A stretch of DNA of 64,000 nt from Candidatus Nitrosotalea sp. TS. Its GTDB lineage: Archaea > Thermoproteota > Nitrososphaeria > Nitrososphaerales > Nitrosopumilaceae. Made by a program: the position numbers and the translations under genes. Below, piece after piece: positions 36,461 to 46,857 of the stretch. Within the stretch, counting starts at the first letter, position 1; each line of letters begins with the position of its first letter. The notes below the pieces were generated by a model. It was not told the origin of the DNA, made no database searches, and worked only from the letters and a program-made list of their open reading frames with translations. The DNA lies in assembly GCF_011319465.1 (NCBI RefSeq), contig NZ_RCMB01000004.1, forward strand, positions 1-64,000. The letters run 5' to 3'.

Positions 36461-36853
36461 TCACAGCTTGCACATCCGTGTCAACAATTCCTGTATCACA
36501 ATGATGACTTGTTCCTCACGTTCAGGGAAAACATCACTATTTTTTATCACAGAAACCTGTTCTGAGAGGCGATTTATCACATCCATGTCCTCTTCACGAA
36601 GGATACCTAGCGCTTTGAGCAGTATCCATGAATAACATAACGCCTGGAACTTCTCCTGCGACTGTCCAACTTGCCTGTAGAAAGCCCCCTTAGTTATGCC
36701 AAACTGCGAGTTTGATAAGTTCCGTCTTTTTAAAATAATTTCAATTTGACGCTCTGTAAATGATGATTTTTTTATAATTTGTTTTATTATATTATTCAAA
36801 TTATCTTCTGGAAGTGTACTCAAAGCTATACATATCTGTATAACTTTGTTCAA
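36461..36853 (-). CDS. hypothetical helical protein, possibly HTH
   Basis: 130 residues, almost all helical. FTERQIEIILKRRNLSNSQFGITKGAFYRQVGQSQEKF reads as a helix-turn-helix unit (about 32-70), preceded and followed by long amphipathic helices. It ends in a Met-Cys-Lys-Leu tail. Probably a DNA-binding protein specific to Thaumarchaeota. Divergent from the GGGPS gene. Confidence 0.65.
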   Translation of the reverse strand: MNKVIQICIALSTLPEDNLNNIIKQIIKKSSFTERQIEIILKRRNLSNSQFGITKGAFYRQVGQSQEKFQALCYSWILLKALGILREEDMDVINRLSEQVSVIKNSDVFPEREEQVIIVIQELLTRMCKL

Positions 36854-36887
36854 TTAAACTTTTAATGAATAGCCATCAACCAGTCAT

Positions 36888-37637
36888 ATGCAAAGCGTAG
36901 AACAATACCTGACAGCCTCCAGAAAGAAGAAAGGAGCTTTACTCTTCGTATTAATTGACTCTGAAAATGATGGAAAAAACTCTGCCGCACAGCTTGCCAA
37001 GGATGCAGAGAAGAGCGGTGCCTCTATCATATTGGTTGGAGGCTCATCTGCAACTGACCAGATAGCCATGGCAGAGACCGTTAAAAACATCAAAAGATCT
37101 GTCAAGATTCCCGTGATACTGTTTCCAGGAAATGTTACAGGCGTTGTTCCTGGTGCAGATGCCATACTGTTTAGCTCGCTATTGAATTCTGACAACCCGT
37201 ATTTTATTTCACAAGCCCAGGCGCTGGGGGCTCCAAATGTACTCAGATTCGGACTAGAGCCCCTGCCAACTGCCTACATCATAATTGGTGAGGGCACAAC
37301 AGTATGGCATGTCGGCTCTGCAAGGACCATTCCATTTGACAAGCCAAGCTTGGCTGCCATGTATGCCCTGTCTGCACAATTCATGGGAATGAGATTTGTA
37401 TATCTTGAAGCAGGCTCTGGCGCAAAATCAAATGTTAGGCCAGAGATGGTAGCAGCTGTTAGAAAACTCTTCAAGGGATTTCTCATAGTTGGCGGGGGAA
37501 TACGAAACGCCCGTACTGCAGGCGAGATCGTAAAGGCAGGCGCCGATGCCATAGTAATTGGCACATTTATTGAAAAAGGCGGAAGTTTCAAGACAATAGC
37601 AGATATAGTAAAAACCATCCAGTCTGTAAGGAAGTAG
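36888..37637 (+). CDS. geranylgeranylglyceryl phosphate synthase
   Basis: 249 residues, TIM barrel. It has LLFVLIDSEND at strand 1, ILVGGSSATD, VILFPGNVTGVVPGADAILFSSLLNS, the YLEAGSGAK phosphate loop, and LIVGGGIRNARTAGEIVKAGADAIVIGT. It joins geranylgeranyl-PP to sn-glycerol-1-phosphate, the first committed step of archaeal ether lipids. The DP2 gene starts two bases after its stop, so they are cotranscribed. Confidence 0.96.
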   Translation: MQSVEQYLTASRKKKGALLFVLIDSENDGKNSAAQLAKDAEKSGASIILVGGSSATDQIAMAETVKNIKRSVKIPVILFPGNVTGVVPGADAILFSSLLNSDNPYFISQAQALGAPNVLRFGLEPLPTAYIIIGEGTTVWHVGSARTIPFDKPSLAAMYALSAQFMGMRFVYLEAGSGAKSNVRPEMVAAVRKLFKGFLIVGGGIRNARTAGEIVKAGADAIVIGTFIEKGGSFKTIADIVKTIQSVRK

Positions 37638-37638
37638 T

Positions 37639-40600
37639 ATGTCTGAAAATATTGCATTGAGACTCAAGGAAGTCCCAATGCCTGAATCGTATTTTGATTA
37701 TTACAGCAATTTATCAAATGAGGTATTTTCTATTTTTGAAAAAGCTGCTGCAGCAAAAGCCACCCTGGCAGACTCGTCTGGAATGGTAGAGCCCAAGATA
37801 GCGTTTGACTTGGCTGATCGTGTATCCAAAATGCACGATATAGATGTCACAGAAAACCTCCGAAACCTAATCCAGACAACAACAAAGGAGCTTGCAGCGC
37901 TCAAGCTTGCAGAAGAGATTGCACAGGGCAAGTATTCTGGTCCTGAGACAGAGCTGCAAGAGAAGCTTGACCTGGCCGTGCGTGTAGGGCTGGCAATAGT
38001 TACTGAAGGCGTTACAATTGCCCCTCTCCAGGGAATAAGTGAGGTCAAGATAAAGAAAAATGCAGACGGTTCTGACTATCTCTCAATCTCATTTGCAGGG
38101 CCGATACGCTCTGCAGGGGGCACGGAAGCGGCATCCACCATACTAATTGCAGACCATGTTCGCAAAATTGCCGGACTTGACAAGTACCAAGCCAATTCCT
38201 ATGATGATGAGACAGGTAGATTTGTAGAGGAACTGCGCCTCTATGAGAGGGAGGTAGGAAGCTTTCAGTTCCATGTTCCAGATGAGGACGTGGTGGCTAC
38301 CATTTCCAATATTCCTGTGGAGCTTAACGGCATAGATACCGATCCAGTAGAGATTGTAAGCCACAGAAACATGGTAAGGATAAACACCAACAGGGTTCGG
38401 GGAGGTGCACTTCGTGTGCTCAACGACGGACTTATCGGCAGATCCCGCAAGCTGCTAAAACTCATTGATTTATTCAAGCTAGACGGCTGGGAGTGGCTCA
38501 AGGACCTAAAGGGTGCAATCCAGACCGGAGATGAGGATGCAGCAGCCCACAGGATGAGGGAGGTGATCACTGGCAGATCCGTTCTTTCAATGCCAAAAAA
38601 ACTAGGCGGGTTTAGGTTACGATATGGCCGTGCATGCAACACAGGCTTTGCATCAGTAGGGGTTCATCCAGTGGTTGCAGAAATTTTAGATCACGTTATT
38701 GCAGTTGGCACACAGATAAAGCTAGACATACCTGGAAAGGCCTCAACTATTGCATTTGTTGACTCGATTGATACTCCAGTTGTCAGACTTGACAATGGAA
38801 ATGTGGTCAAGATACGGGACACATTACATGGGATTCAGCTAAAGCCACACATTGAAAAAATTCTACACCTTGGGGACATTCTCATAAGCTATGGCGATTT
38901 TCTTGAGAACAATGCAGAGCTTGTCCCAACTGGATATGTAGAGGAGTTTTGGATTGAGGAGCTAAAAGAAAAGGTTGCCAAGTACGAACCAGACGACTCT
39001 GATCTATTAAGCAACATCCACAAGGTTCCGGACCTTGAGGAGGCATTTAGGATATCGCTTAACTTTGGAATCGGGCTCCATCCGCATTATCTGTATTATT
39101 GGGACCAGATTACAGCCGAAGAGCTAGAAAAGATCCTCAATCCCGACAAGATAGAGTCAGACCTGATAGTTTATCAAAAAGATACTAAAGATATCTTGGA
39201 AAAACTTGGCGTGCCCCATGATGTGGCAGGCGATACAATTATGCTAAAAGACGACGAGGCAAAAATTTTCTCTTATCTGCTTTTTAGAAAGCCAATCCAG
39301 CTGGACAAGACACTCTCAGTTCCGGAAATAATCTCAATGTCGTCTGGAATCAAGGTAAGACCCAAGTTCTCAACGGCGGTGGGTGTGAGGGTGGGCAGGC
39401 CTGAAAAGGCATCACTTCGAAAGATGAAGCCCCCGGTACATACGCTCTTTCCGGTTGGAAGCAAGGGCGGCGCATCGCGTGATCTTCTCAAGGCAACAAA
39501 ACAACCCAACTTTTACTGCAACATCAATAACAGAATGTGCAAGAACTGCAATCTTCCTTCAATCAGTATAACATGCCAGCGATGCAAGACCAAGACTGTT
39601 GTAACACATGTCTGCCCAAAGTGTCGCAATGAATTAGAAGAGACCCACTGCCCCAAGTGCAAAGTTAGAACATCTGCCCACTCGTATCAGGCATTTCCAC
39701 TCAAGGAACTGTTGTATTCTGCGCAGGAAAGAACTGGCGTTAGGGCCCAGGAGCCATTCAAGGGGGTAAAGGAGCTCATCAACCAGGACAGAGTGCCAGA
39801 GCCGCTGGAAAAAGGTCTCATACGACAGAGCCTGAACCTCAATGTCTTCAAGGACGGCACAATCAGATTTGATGCAACAAACGCACCCCTCTCACACTTC
39901 AAGCCGTCATGGATTGGCACAACACCTGAGAAACTTGTAGAGCTTGGCTATACGCATGACACTGATGGCAAGCCACTTGTAAATCCTGACCAGCTAGTTG
40001 AGCTAAAAACTCAGGACGTTATAATTCCAAAAGAATGCGGAGAAAATCTAGTTCTAGTCTGCCAATACTTGGACCGCGAACTTGTAAAATTATTTGCCCA
40101 TCCAACATACTATAATGCAAAAAAGACCGATGACTTGGTTGGCCACCTGATAATTGGACTTGCACCGCACACCTCTGTTGGAATTGTGGGAAGAATAATT
40201 GGGTATACCAATACACAGGTTTGTCTCGGCACTGCAGTATGGCATTCTGCAAAAAGAAGGGACGCTGACGGCGATGCAGATTCCATAATGCTGTTGATGG
40301 ACAGCCTGCTTAACTTTTCAAGATTGTTTCTGTCTGACAGGATTGGGGGGCTGATGGATGCGCCGCTGCTTGTACAGCCAATCGTTATACCGCAAGAAGT
40401 CCAAAGACAAGCCCACAACTTTGAGATAACGCAAATCTACCCGTTATCATTTTTTGAGGCAACACTGCAAAAAGAAAAAGCAAGCGAGATCAAAGGCGTT
40501 GAAATTCTAAAATCAAGGCTGGAGACTGAAAGACAGTTCTATGGCTATGGATTTACACATGGTACCAGCACCCTTACCACGTCAAAGTCACGCAGCGCGT

Positions 40601-41013
40601 ATTCCACGCTAGGGTCGGTTCTTGAAAAACTAGACATGCAAATCAGGACTGCAGACATGATCAATGCAGTAGACCCAAGCGAGGTGGTCTCCATGGTAAT
40701 GACTACCCACCTCTTGCCTGATATCATGGGAAACCTTAGGGCATATTCTGGCCAGTCATTTAGGTGCACGGCATGTGGTGCAAGTTACAGGAGAGTCCCA
40801 CTTGCAGGAAAATGCCTCGAATGTGAAAACAAGCTCATTCAAACAATGACAAGGCCTTCTGTCCAAAAATATCTCAAGCTTGCAAAAAGAATGCTTGGCA
40901 AGTACAGCATCGAGCCATATCTTAGAGGAAGGGTCCTCTCGCTACTTGACGAGCTTGAACTTGTATTTGGTAAAGAAGATGGCAGCCAGGCCTTGCTTAC
41001 AGATTACGCCTAA
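37639..41013 (+). CDS. polC: DNA polymerase D large subunit (DP2)
   Basis: 1124 residues, unbroken and without intein. The catalytic region holds RRDADGDADSIMLLMD (about residue 870), the Asp cluster of the two-barrel polymerase. A zinc-binding block with repeated CxxC pairs lies at about 630-680 (CKNC, CQRC, CPKC, CPKC), and another at about 1040-1060 (CTACGAS…CLEC). It is the replicative polymerase with DP1. The last residues overlap the glyA stop by 4 nt (convergent). Confidence 0.97.
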   Translation: MSENIALRLKEVPMPESYFDYYSNLSNEVFSIFEKAAAAKATLADSSGMVEPKIAFDLADRVSKMHDIDVTENLRNLIQTTTKELAALKLAEEIAQGKYSGPETELQEKLDLAVRVGLAIVTEGVTIAPLQGISEVKIKKNADGSDYLSISFAGPIRSAGGTEAASTILIADHVRKIAGLDKYQANSYDDETGRFVEELRLYEREVGSFQFHVPDEDVVATISNIPVELNGIDTDPVEIVSHRNMVRINTNRVRGGALRVLNDGLIGRSRKLLKLIDLFKLDGWEWLKDLKGAIQTGDEDAAAHRMREVITGRSVLSMPKKLGGFRLRYGRACNTGFASVGVHPVVAEILDHVIAVGTQIKLDIPGKASTIAFVDSIDTPVVRLDNGNVVKIRDTLHGIQLKPHIEKILHLGDILISYGDFLENNAELVPTGYVEEFWIEELKEKVAKYEPDDSDLLSNIHKVPDLEEAFRISLNFGIGLHPHYLYYWDQITAEELEKILNPDKIESDLIVYQKDTKDILEKLGVPHDVAGDTIMLKDDEAKIFSYLLFRKPIQLDKTLSVPEIISMSSGIKVRPKFSTAVGVRVGRPEKASLRKMKPPVHTLFPVGSKGGASRDLLKATKQPNFYCNINNRMCKNCNLPSISITCQRCKTKTVVTHVCPKCRNELEETHCPKCKVRTSAHSYQAFPLKELLYSAQERTGVRAQEPFKGVKELINQDRVPEPLEKGLIRQSLNLNVFKDGTIRFDATNAPLSHFKPSWIGTTPEKLVELGYTHDTDGKPLVNPDQLVELKTQDVIIPKECGENLVLVCQYLDRELVKLFAHPTYYNAKKTDDLVGHLIIGLAPHTSVGIVGRIIGYTNTQVCLGTAVWHSAKRRDADGDADSIMLLMDSLLNFSRLFLSDRIGGLMDAPLLVQPIVIPQEVQRQAHNFEITQIYPLSFFEATLQKEKASEIKGVEILKSRLETERQFYGYGFTHGTSTLTTSKSRSAYSTLGSVLEKLDMQIRTADMINAVDPSEVVSMVMTTHLLPDIMGNLRAYSGQSFRCTACGASYRRVPLAGKCLECENKLIQTMTRPSVQKYLKLAKRMLGKYSIEPYLRGRVLSLLDELELVFGKEDGSQALLTDYA

Positions 41014-42332
41014 CGAAGCTTGACATAGTCATATCCGCCCATCTTACTCTCAAAGCAATAGTGGACTTTTTGGAACTTTTTCCTAAATCGCTTTACTTCC
41101 ATTGCAATTTTCTTTTTGTCTTTTTTATCAACAACTACATTTTTGATAAATTCTGCAACCTGCCTCATTTGAGATTCTTTCATGCCAAGTCTTGTTAGCT
41201 CGGCAACCCCAAGTCGCATGCCGCCAGGATGGAAATAGTTACGACCTGCCTTGATGTCTCCTGGAATAAGCTGCCTGTTTATGATTATGTTTGCCTTTTC
41301 TAGATCAGCTTCAATGGTACCGCCATCTCCAAATGAAAGAACATTTACCACAATCTGGTGTGATTTTGTAAATCCACGTTTTTCTCCAAGTACCATAAAA
41401 CCAGATGAGCTCAAGGCTTCTGCCAAGGCCTTTGCATTCTTGACTACCTGGGCTGCATATTTTTTTCCAAATTCCAACATCTCTGCAAATGCAATGGCTT
41501 TTCCAGCCATGTGATGCAAGTGATGATTGCTTGTCATGCCAGGAAAAGTTGCCTTTTTGATATCGTCGCTATACTTGTCAAATGAACATATCATGCCTCC
41601 CTGAGGACCAAACAATGTCTTGTGGGTACTCATGGTCATTGCATCAGCGCCCTCCCTTAGAGGATCCTGAAACTGGCCGCCTGCAATAAGTCCTGCAACA
41701 TGTGCTCCGTCATAATTTATGAACATCTTGTAACTTTTGAGAAAATCTGAAAGCTCCTTTACTGGATGGGGAAACAAAAAGACCGAGCCACCAAACATTG
41801 CAATCTTTGGAGTCTTGCCTGCCTTTTCAAGTTCCTGCACCTTTTGCTTTGTCTTGTCAACATCAATTGTCATCTCTTCGGCATCAAATGGGTAAAACTC
41901 AATATCTAGTCCGTGAACAAGTCCTGCAGTGCCTGCATGCTCCTTCTTGCCGTGCGAGATGTGGCCGCCAGATGGAATCGATGGTGCAAGCATTACGTCT
42001 CCTGGATTGCTAAATGCGGAATAGATTGCCAAGTTAGCAACAACACCTGAGATGGGCCTTACATCGACAAATTCTGCCTTGAATAACTTTTGGGCAAGTT
42101 CCATACACTTGAACTCTACCTTGTCGATGTAGATGCACCCGGCATAGACCCGCTCTCCTGGCCAGCCTTCTGCATATCTATTTGCAAAATCAGAAATGGT
42201 TGCTTCCCTGACTGCGGGGCTTGGAATGTTCTCACTTGCAATTAATGGAATAGAATCTGCAAACCATTGGTTATGTGTCTTAAGCATTGACAGCACCTCA
42301 TTGTAAGCAACACGTGGTGAGGAACGCGCCAT
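41010..42332 (-). CDS. glyA: serine hydroxymethyltransferase
   Basis: 440 residues from ATG 42332. PLP enzyme with PLIASENIPSPAVREA, RYAEGWPGERVYAG, the PLP-lysine segment TMSTHKTLFGPQGGM (about residue 225), and HPGGMRLG for the carboxylate. It converts serine to glycine and passes a one-carbon unit to a pterin, here probably a methanopterin- or folate-type carrier. Full length. A longer reading with an alternative start adds five residues and is less likely. Confidence 0.95.
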   Translation of the reverse strand: MARSSPRVAYNEVLSMLKTHNQWFADSIPLIASENIPSPAVREATISDFANRYAEGWPGERVYAGCIYIDKVEFKCMELAQKLFKAEFVDVRPISGVVANLAIYSAFSNPGDVMLAPSIPSGGHISHGKKEHAGTAGLVHGLDIEFYPFDAEEMTIDVDKTKQKVQELEKAGKTPKIAMFGGSVFLFPHPVKELSDFLKSYKMFINYDGAHVAGLIAGGQFQDPLREGADAMTMSTHKTLFGPQGGMICSFDKYSDDIKKATFPGMTSNHHLHHMAGKAIAFAEMLEFGKKYAAQVVKNAKALAEALSSSGFMVLGEKRGFTKSHQIVVNVLSFGDGGTIEADLEKANIIINRQLIPGDIKAGRNYFHPGGMRLGVAELTRLGMKESQMRQVAEFIKNVVVDKKDKKKIAMEVKRFRKKFQKVHYCFESKMGGYDYVKLR

Positions 42333-42453
42333 GCATTGTTCGCCCACTTTTCCTAATTTAAAAACATCGTTCTGAATTATTCCAAAATTTGGCAGATCAT
42401 GGGGTTTGGTCTACATAAAGAAATAATAAGGGAAAATCGATCTCAGCTAAAAT

Positions 42454-44151
42454 ATGTCGATTCAAGCCTCATCGGGGGGAATTCCGGTTGTTATACTAAA
42501 AGACGGTTCAACTCAGACCAAGGGCCGTGATGCTCAGAAAAATAACATTTCAGCAGCAAAACTGATCGCAGAAATTATTCATACAAGCCTTGGCCCACGT
42601 GGAATGGACAAGATGCTTGTAGACTCACTTGGCGATGTTACAATTACAAACGACGGTGCTACTATTCTAAAAGAAATTGATGTCCAACACCCAGCAGCAA
42701 AGATGCTAGTTGAGATCTCAAAGGCAACTGATAATGAGGTGGGAGACGGAACAACTTCTGCAGTAATACTTGCAGGTGCACTTTTAGAAAATGCAGAAGC
42801 TCTAGTTTTACAGGATGTTCATCCAACGATTATAGTTGATGGTTACAGAAAGGCTGCCCAGAAAGCAAAAGAGCTTTTGGAAAAGATGGCAGACAAGGTT
42901 TCTCCTACTGACAAAGATGTTCTTGAAAGAATAGCAAGGACATCAATGCAGACAAAACTTGTCAGAAGAGATTCTGCAAACCTGGCAGACATGATAGTAA
43001 AGGCAGTAGTGGCAGTTGCAGAAAAAGCCGAGGAAGGATACAGAGTAGACATTGATGATATCAAGGTAGAAAAAAAGGCCGGTGGTTCCATCAAGGATTC
43101 CAGCATTACCAAAGGAATCATACTTGACAAGGAAGTAGTCCACAGCGGAATGCCAAAGAAGATTGAAAAGGCAAAGATTGCAATCATAAACAACGCACTT
43201 GAGATTGACAAGACAGAATTTGATGCCAAGATAAACATACAGAACCCGCAACAGATGAAGTCATTTCTTGACGAGGAAGGCAGAATGATCAAGAACATGG
43301 TTGACAAGGTTGTTGCATCTGGCGCCAATGTTTTGTTCTGTCAAAAGGGCATAGATGACATGGCACAACACTATCTTGCAAAGGCAGGAGTTCTCACTGT
43401 TAGAAGAGTAAAAGAAAGCGACATGACAAAACTTGCAAAAGCAACTGGTGCAAGAATGATTACAAATCTTGATGATTTATTTGAAAAGGATCTTGGTTCT
43501 GCTGAACTAGTAGAAGAGCGAAAGATCGAAAGTGACAGATGGGTATTCGTTGAAGGATGCAAGCATCCCAAGGCAGTAACTCTTCTTGTAAGAGCAGGCT
43601 CTCAAAGAGTTGTTGACGAAGTTGAAAGATCTGTACACGATGCATTAATGGTTGTAAAGGATGTAATGGAAAATCCAATGATAGTAGCAGGCGGCGGTGC
43701 TCCAGAAACTTATGCTGCAACAAAACTTCGCGAATGGGCAAAATCACTTGAAGGAAGAGAGCAATTAGCAGTCGAAAAATTTGCAGATTCTCTTGAAGTA
43801 ATTCCAATTACGCTTGCCGAGAATGCTGGAATGGATCCAATTGATACTCTAGCTTCGCTGCGATCAAAGCAATTGAAGGGAAACAAGTGGACTGGCATTG
43901 ATGTTATGAAAGGCCAGGTGGCAAGCATGCACGCCACAGATATCTTTGAACCATTGTCAGTTAAAAATCAGATAATTTCATCTGCAACAGAGGCAGCATG
44001 CATGATTCTAAGAATTGATGATGTAATTTCAGTAACCAAGACTTCCGGCGGACCTCCAGGTGGCGGCATGGGAGGAATGGGTGGTATGGAAGGAATGGGC
44101 GGCATGGGTGGTATGGGCGGAATGGGTATGCCACCTATGGGCATGGAATAA
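42454..44151 (+). CDS. thermosome (group II chaperonin) subunit
   Basis: 565 residues. Signatures are [14 protein letters not shown] (about 48-61), [30 protein letters not shown] with the catalytic Asp, and GGGAPET near residue 412. The C-terminal tail is a long Gly-Gly-Met repeat ([15 protein letters not shown]…) lining the cavity. It forms a double ring that folds proteins using ATP. Complete and intact. Confidence 0.97.
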   Translation: MSIQASSGGIPVVILKDGSTQTKGRDAQKNNISAAKLIAEIIHTSLGPRGMDKMLVDSLGDVTITNDGATILKEIDVQHPAAKMLVEISKATDNEVGDGTTSAVILAGALLENAEALVLQDVHPTIIVDGYRKAAQKAKELLEKMADKVSPTDKDVLERIARTSMQTKLVRRDSANLADMIVKAVVAVAEKAEEGYRVDIDDIKVEKKAGGSIKDSSITKGIILDKEVVHSGMPKKIEKAKIAIINNALEIDKTEFDAKINIQNPQQMKSFLDEEGRMIKNMVDKVVASGANVLFCQKGIDDMAQHYLAKAGVLTVRRVKESDMTKLAKATGARMITNLDDLFEKDLGSAELVEERKIESDRWVFVEGCKHPKAVTLLVRAGSQRVVDEVERSVHDALMVVKDVMENPMIVAGGGAPETYAATKLREWAKSLEGREQLAVEKFADSLEVIPITLAENAGMDPIDTLASLRSKQLKGNKWTGIDVMKGQVASMHATDIFEPLSVKNQIISSATEAACMILRIDDVISVTKTSGGPPGGGMGGMGGMEGMGGMGGMGGMGMPPMGME

Positions 44152-44204
44152 AAAGAATTTTTTCTTCTCAAAGGTTTATTTGACTAATCTAGATAGGCAA
44201 TCCT

Positions 44205-44483
44205 ATGCAGATAGGCAGCAACAAAATCTTGGCTGGTGCAAAATACATCTATCTGGCAGTCTTCTTTGCGCTGCTCTCTGGAGCTTTCTATCCTGTTATC
44301 ACTCATAGTGCTTGGGATCCAGTCATAGTGGGAACATTGATTCTCTTTGTAGGTCTTGCAGGAGCAGTCTCCCTTTACAAGGCAGGATCTGGAGAACGTC
44401 ACAGGAAAGCCTATCTCATAGTCGGTCTAGCTGTTATGGCACTGGCGTTGTTTCTGGTATACGCCGCAATAGGACGAGTCTAG
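44205..44483 (+). CDS. 92-aa three-helix membrane protein
   Basis: Three hydrophobic helices at about 15-32, 40-60 and 70-88, with small charged loops (SGERHRKA between 2 and 3). No motif recognised. Its last 4 nt overlap the convergent glnA stop. Likely a small thaumarchaeal inner-membrane protein. Confidence 0.7.
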   Translation: MQIGSNKILAGAKYIYLAVFFALLSGAFYPVITHSAWDPVIVGTLILFVGLAGAVSLYKAGSGERHRKAYLIVGLAVMALALFLVYAAIGRV

Positions 44484-45964
44484 ATATCAAAATAAAGATA
44501 AAACTCGTGAGGATGGGGTCTTATTGAGATCTCGTGATCATCTGCCCTTTCTACCTCGATTATCTTGTCAATAGTATCGCCTGAAAATATTGGACTGAGG
44601 AATTTTCTGTCGTTTTCAAGTTCATCAAGTGCTTCTCCTAGCGATGCAGGCAGGTCCTTGATTCCCTTTGCATCGCGTTGAGCTTTTGTCATCTTGTAAA
44701 TGTCTTCATTGACCGGATCGCCTGGGTCCATCTTCTTTTTAATTCCATCTAGTCCTGCAGCAAGCACGGCTGCAAATACAAGATATGGATTTGAGGATGG
44801 ATCAGGTGCCCTAAACTCTAACCTCTTGATCTTTTCATACTTGTCTCCCTTAAAGTGAGCCGGAATTCTAATTATTGCAGATCTGTTGCTTGCACTCCAT
44901 GCAATATACACAGGTGCCTCATATCCTGGAACCAACCTGTGGTAGGAGTTTGTTGTTGGTGCAACAATTGCAGACAATGCCCTTGCATGATTCATGATTC
45001 CACCGCAGTAGTATCTTGCAGTTTGGCTTATCTCCTCTTTGTCGTCTTTGTCATAGAACATGTTCTTGCCATTCTTCCACAGACTCACATTGGTGTGCAT
45101 TCCGGAACCCGCATCCATGGAAATTGGTTTTGGCATCATGGTTGCGACCTTGTCATACTTTGTGGCAATGTTTCTTACAACGTACTTGTAGGTCTGTGCA
45201 CCATCTGCAGCGTTTGTCATGGTGTCATATCTTATGTCGATCTCGCACTGTCCCGCAGTTGCTACCTCGTGGTGATGATTGTCACATAAAATTCCAAAAT
45301 ACTCGTTCAAGCATTCTACACAATCGTTTCTGTATTCTGTCAGGGTGTCAGCCGGGGTGCTAGGATAGTATCCCTTCTTTAGTGCCATCGGGTATCCCTT
45401 TCCTTCCTGATTCCACGGGGCTTCCTTTGACTCTATTGAATATGACTGGCCCTTGTATGGCGTTAATACATCCCATTGGATCTTGTCAAAAACGAAGAAC
45501 TCTACCTCTGGACCCCAATAGCTTGTATCAAAACCCTGCGTGTTGAGATATTTTTCTGCCTTTTGCGTTATGCCTCTTGGATCAGCTTCCAGTCTACCTT
45601 TTCCCCAACCCCAATATACATCACAAATCAATCTTGCAGTCTTGGAATTTGTCATCCAAGGAATTACCGCATATGTGTTGGGATCTGGCTTTAGTATCAT
45701 ATCAGAATCTTGGACGGAGGCAAATCCCACAATTGAGGATCCATCTAGCTTTGGCAGACCGTCTTGCATCTGTTGAGGGGTAAACAAGTTGGCTGAAATT
45801 GTTGTATGATGAAATCTTCCCCTAAGGCCCGTAAATTGTAAATCAATGAATTTTATCTGATCATGTTTAATCTTTGCAAAAACTTCATCAGCCGAATAAG
45901 AAACTGATACTGGCTCTCCACCAATCACTTTATATGGCAATTTTGCACCTTGATCATAACACAA
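44480..45964 (-). CDS. glnA: glutamine synthetase
   Basis: About 494 residues. Beta-grasp N-terminal domain with FIDLQFTGLRGRFHHTT. The catalytic domain follows with YWGPEVEFFVFD, DNHHHEVATAGQCEIDIRYDTM, MDAGSGMHTNVSLWKNGKN, SYHRLVPGYEAPVYIAWSASNRSAIIRIP, and the arginine-flap and RLEFRAPDPSSNPYL regions. It assimilates ammonia into glutamine at the cost of ATP. The start is unclear: TTG 45964 is the first usable codon and no ATG is in frame near it. The adenylylation tyrosine motif of the bacterial type is absent. Confidence 0.95.
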   Translation of the reverse strand: MCYDQGAKLPYKVIGGEPVSVSYSADEVFAKIKHDQIKFIDLQFTGLRGRFHHTTISANLFTPQQMQDGLPKLDGSSIVGFASVQDSDMILKPDPNTYAVIPWMTNSKTARLICDVYWGWGKGRLEADPRGITQKAEKYLNTQGFDTSYWGPEVEFFVFDKIQWDVLTPYKGQSYSIESKEAPWNQEGKGYPMALKKGYYPSTPADTLTEYRNDCVECLNEYFGILCDNHHHEVATAGQCEIDIRYDTMTNAADGAQTYKYVVRNIATKYDKVATMMPKPISMDAGSGMHTNVSLWKNGKNMFYDKDDKEEISQTARYYCGGIMNHARALSAIVAPTTNSYHRLVPGYEAPVYIAWSASNRSAIIRIPAHFKGDKYEKIKRLEFRAPDPSSNPYLVFAAVLAAGLDGIKKKMDPGDPVNEDIYKMTKAQRDAKGIKDLPASLGEALDELENDRKFLSPIFSGDTIDKIIEVERADDHEISIRPHPHEFYLYFDI

Positions 45965-45999
45965 AGGAGTCTATGATTTAAGCATTGTTGGGTGTGTAA

Positions 46000-46557
46000 A
46001 TGTCAGAAATAAAAAAAATTGACGCAAATTCATTGTATGCCTTGCTTGTCAGGGAAGTAGAAAATGATTCAGTACAAGAGCTAGATTCTAAACTGTATAA
46101 CAATATTGCAGAATTTCTTGGAAATTTAAAAAACCAGGACTATGACGGAGCTGAATCGAAGATCAAAGACTCGCTTGTAAAAATGATAACTGAAATGACA
46201 TCACTTCTTTTAAAAATTAGAATTGAGAAAGCAACGGGTCTTGAAGAGATTGATTATTCAAATCTTCTTGATGAAGAGAGATTTATTTTAGATTCTGAAG
46301 ATGAGCTAAGGCAGAGAAAGGAAACCATTCTCTCTGCAACACTAAATGGAAGATTAAAGCTTCTTGAGACCGTGGCAAACAATCACAGGTCTAGAACTAT
46401 TGTTGTGAGGTTTCTCAAGCCAATAGACCAGATTGTGGGAACAGACCTTCAGACATATGGTCCATTTGAAGCCGAAGATGTTGCAACCTTGCCGTTTGAG
46501 AATGCGCGTGCCCTGATTGCCAAAAAGGTAGCAGTAAAGATAAGTTGGGAAGACTAG
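46000..46557 (+). CDS. GINS complex subunit (Gins15/51 type)
   Basis: 185 residues. The helical A domain at the N-terminus (residues 1-125) is followed by a small beta B domain (about 135-180) with IVVRFLKPIDQIVGTDLQTYGPF, EDVATLPFENARALI and a basic end. This A-then-B order is that of archaeal Gins15 (Sld5/Psf1-like). GINS links MCM to the polymerase in the replicative helicase. It lies apart from the PolD/orc1 cluster by 8 kb. Confidence 0.9.
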   Translation: MSEIKKIDANSLYALLVREVENDSVQELDSKLYNNIAEFLGNLKNQDYDGAESKIKDSLVKMITEMTSLLLKIRIEKATGLEEIDYSNLLDEERFILDSEDELRQRKETILSATLNGRLKLLETVANNHRSRTIVVRFLKPIDQIVGTDLQTYGPFEAEDVATLPFENARALIAKKVAVKISWED

Positions 46558-46584
46558 AAATTAGACAACATAGTGTGACACGAT

Positions 46585-46857
46585 ATGCCTAATGAGACCG
46601 ATCTTTACGTTTACTTTGAAATTATACTGTATCCTGTTGTAGGCATGCTTGTCATAGAAATGATTAGCAGAAAAGCCAAGATACCAAACTGGATAAAATT
46701 ACTGGCTCAGGCACTGATGTGTGTTGGATTTGGTATAGCCTATCTTGTCATGCAAATGTCTAACTGGCTTACTGCAGGCGTACTATTGGCTTTGGCAATT
46801 GCCTTGTTTTATCAAGCAAAACTATCAAAATTTCATCCGCAAAAAGCTCTCTACTGA
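46585..46857 (+). CDS. 90-aa three-helix membrane protein
   Basis: Hydrophobic helices at about 10-25, 38-58 and 60-78, with a basic patch RKAKIPNWIK between the first two. It starts 27 nt after the GINS gene on the same strand. Its end overlaps the convergent AN1-like zinc protein by 33 nt. No family recognised. Confidence 0.65.
   Translation: MPNETDLYVYFEIILYPVVGMLVIEMISRKAKIPNWIKLLAQALMCVGFGIAYLVMQMSNWLTAGVLLALAIALFYQAKLSKFHPQKALY

Noticed and set aside
44040-44140. Tandem repeat at the thermosome 3' end
   Set aside because: It is the known Gly-Gly-Met tail of the chaperonin family, not an independent repeat.
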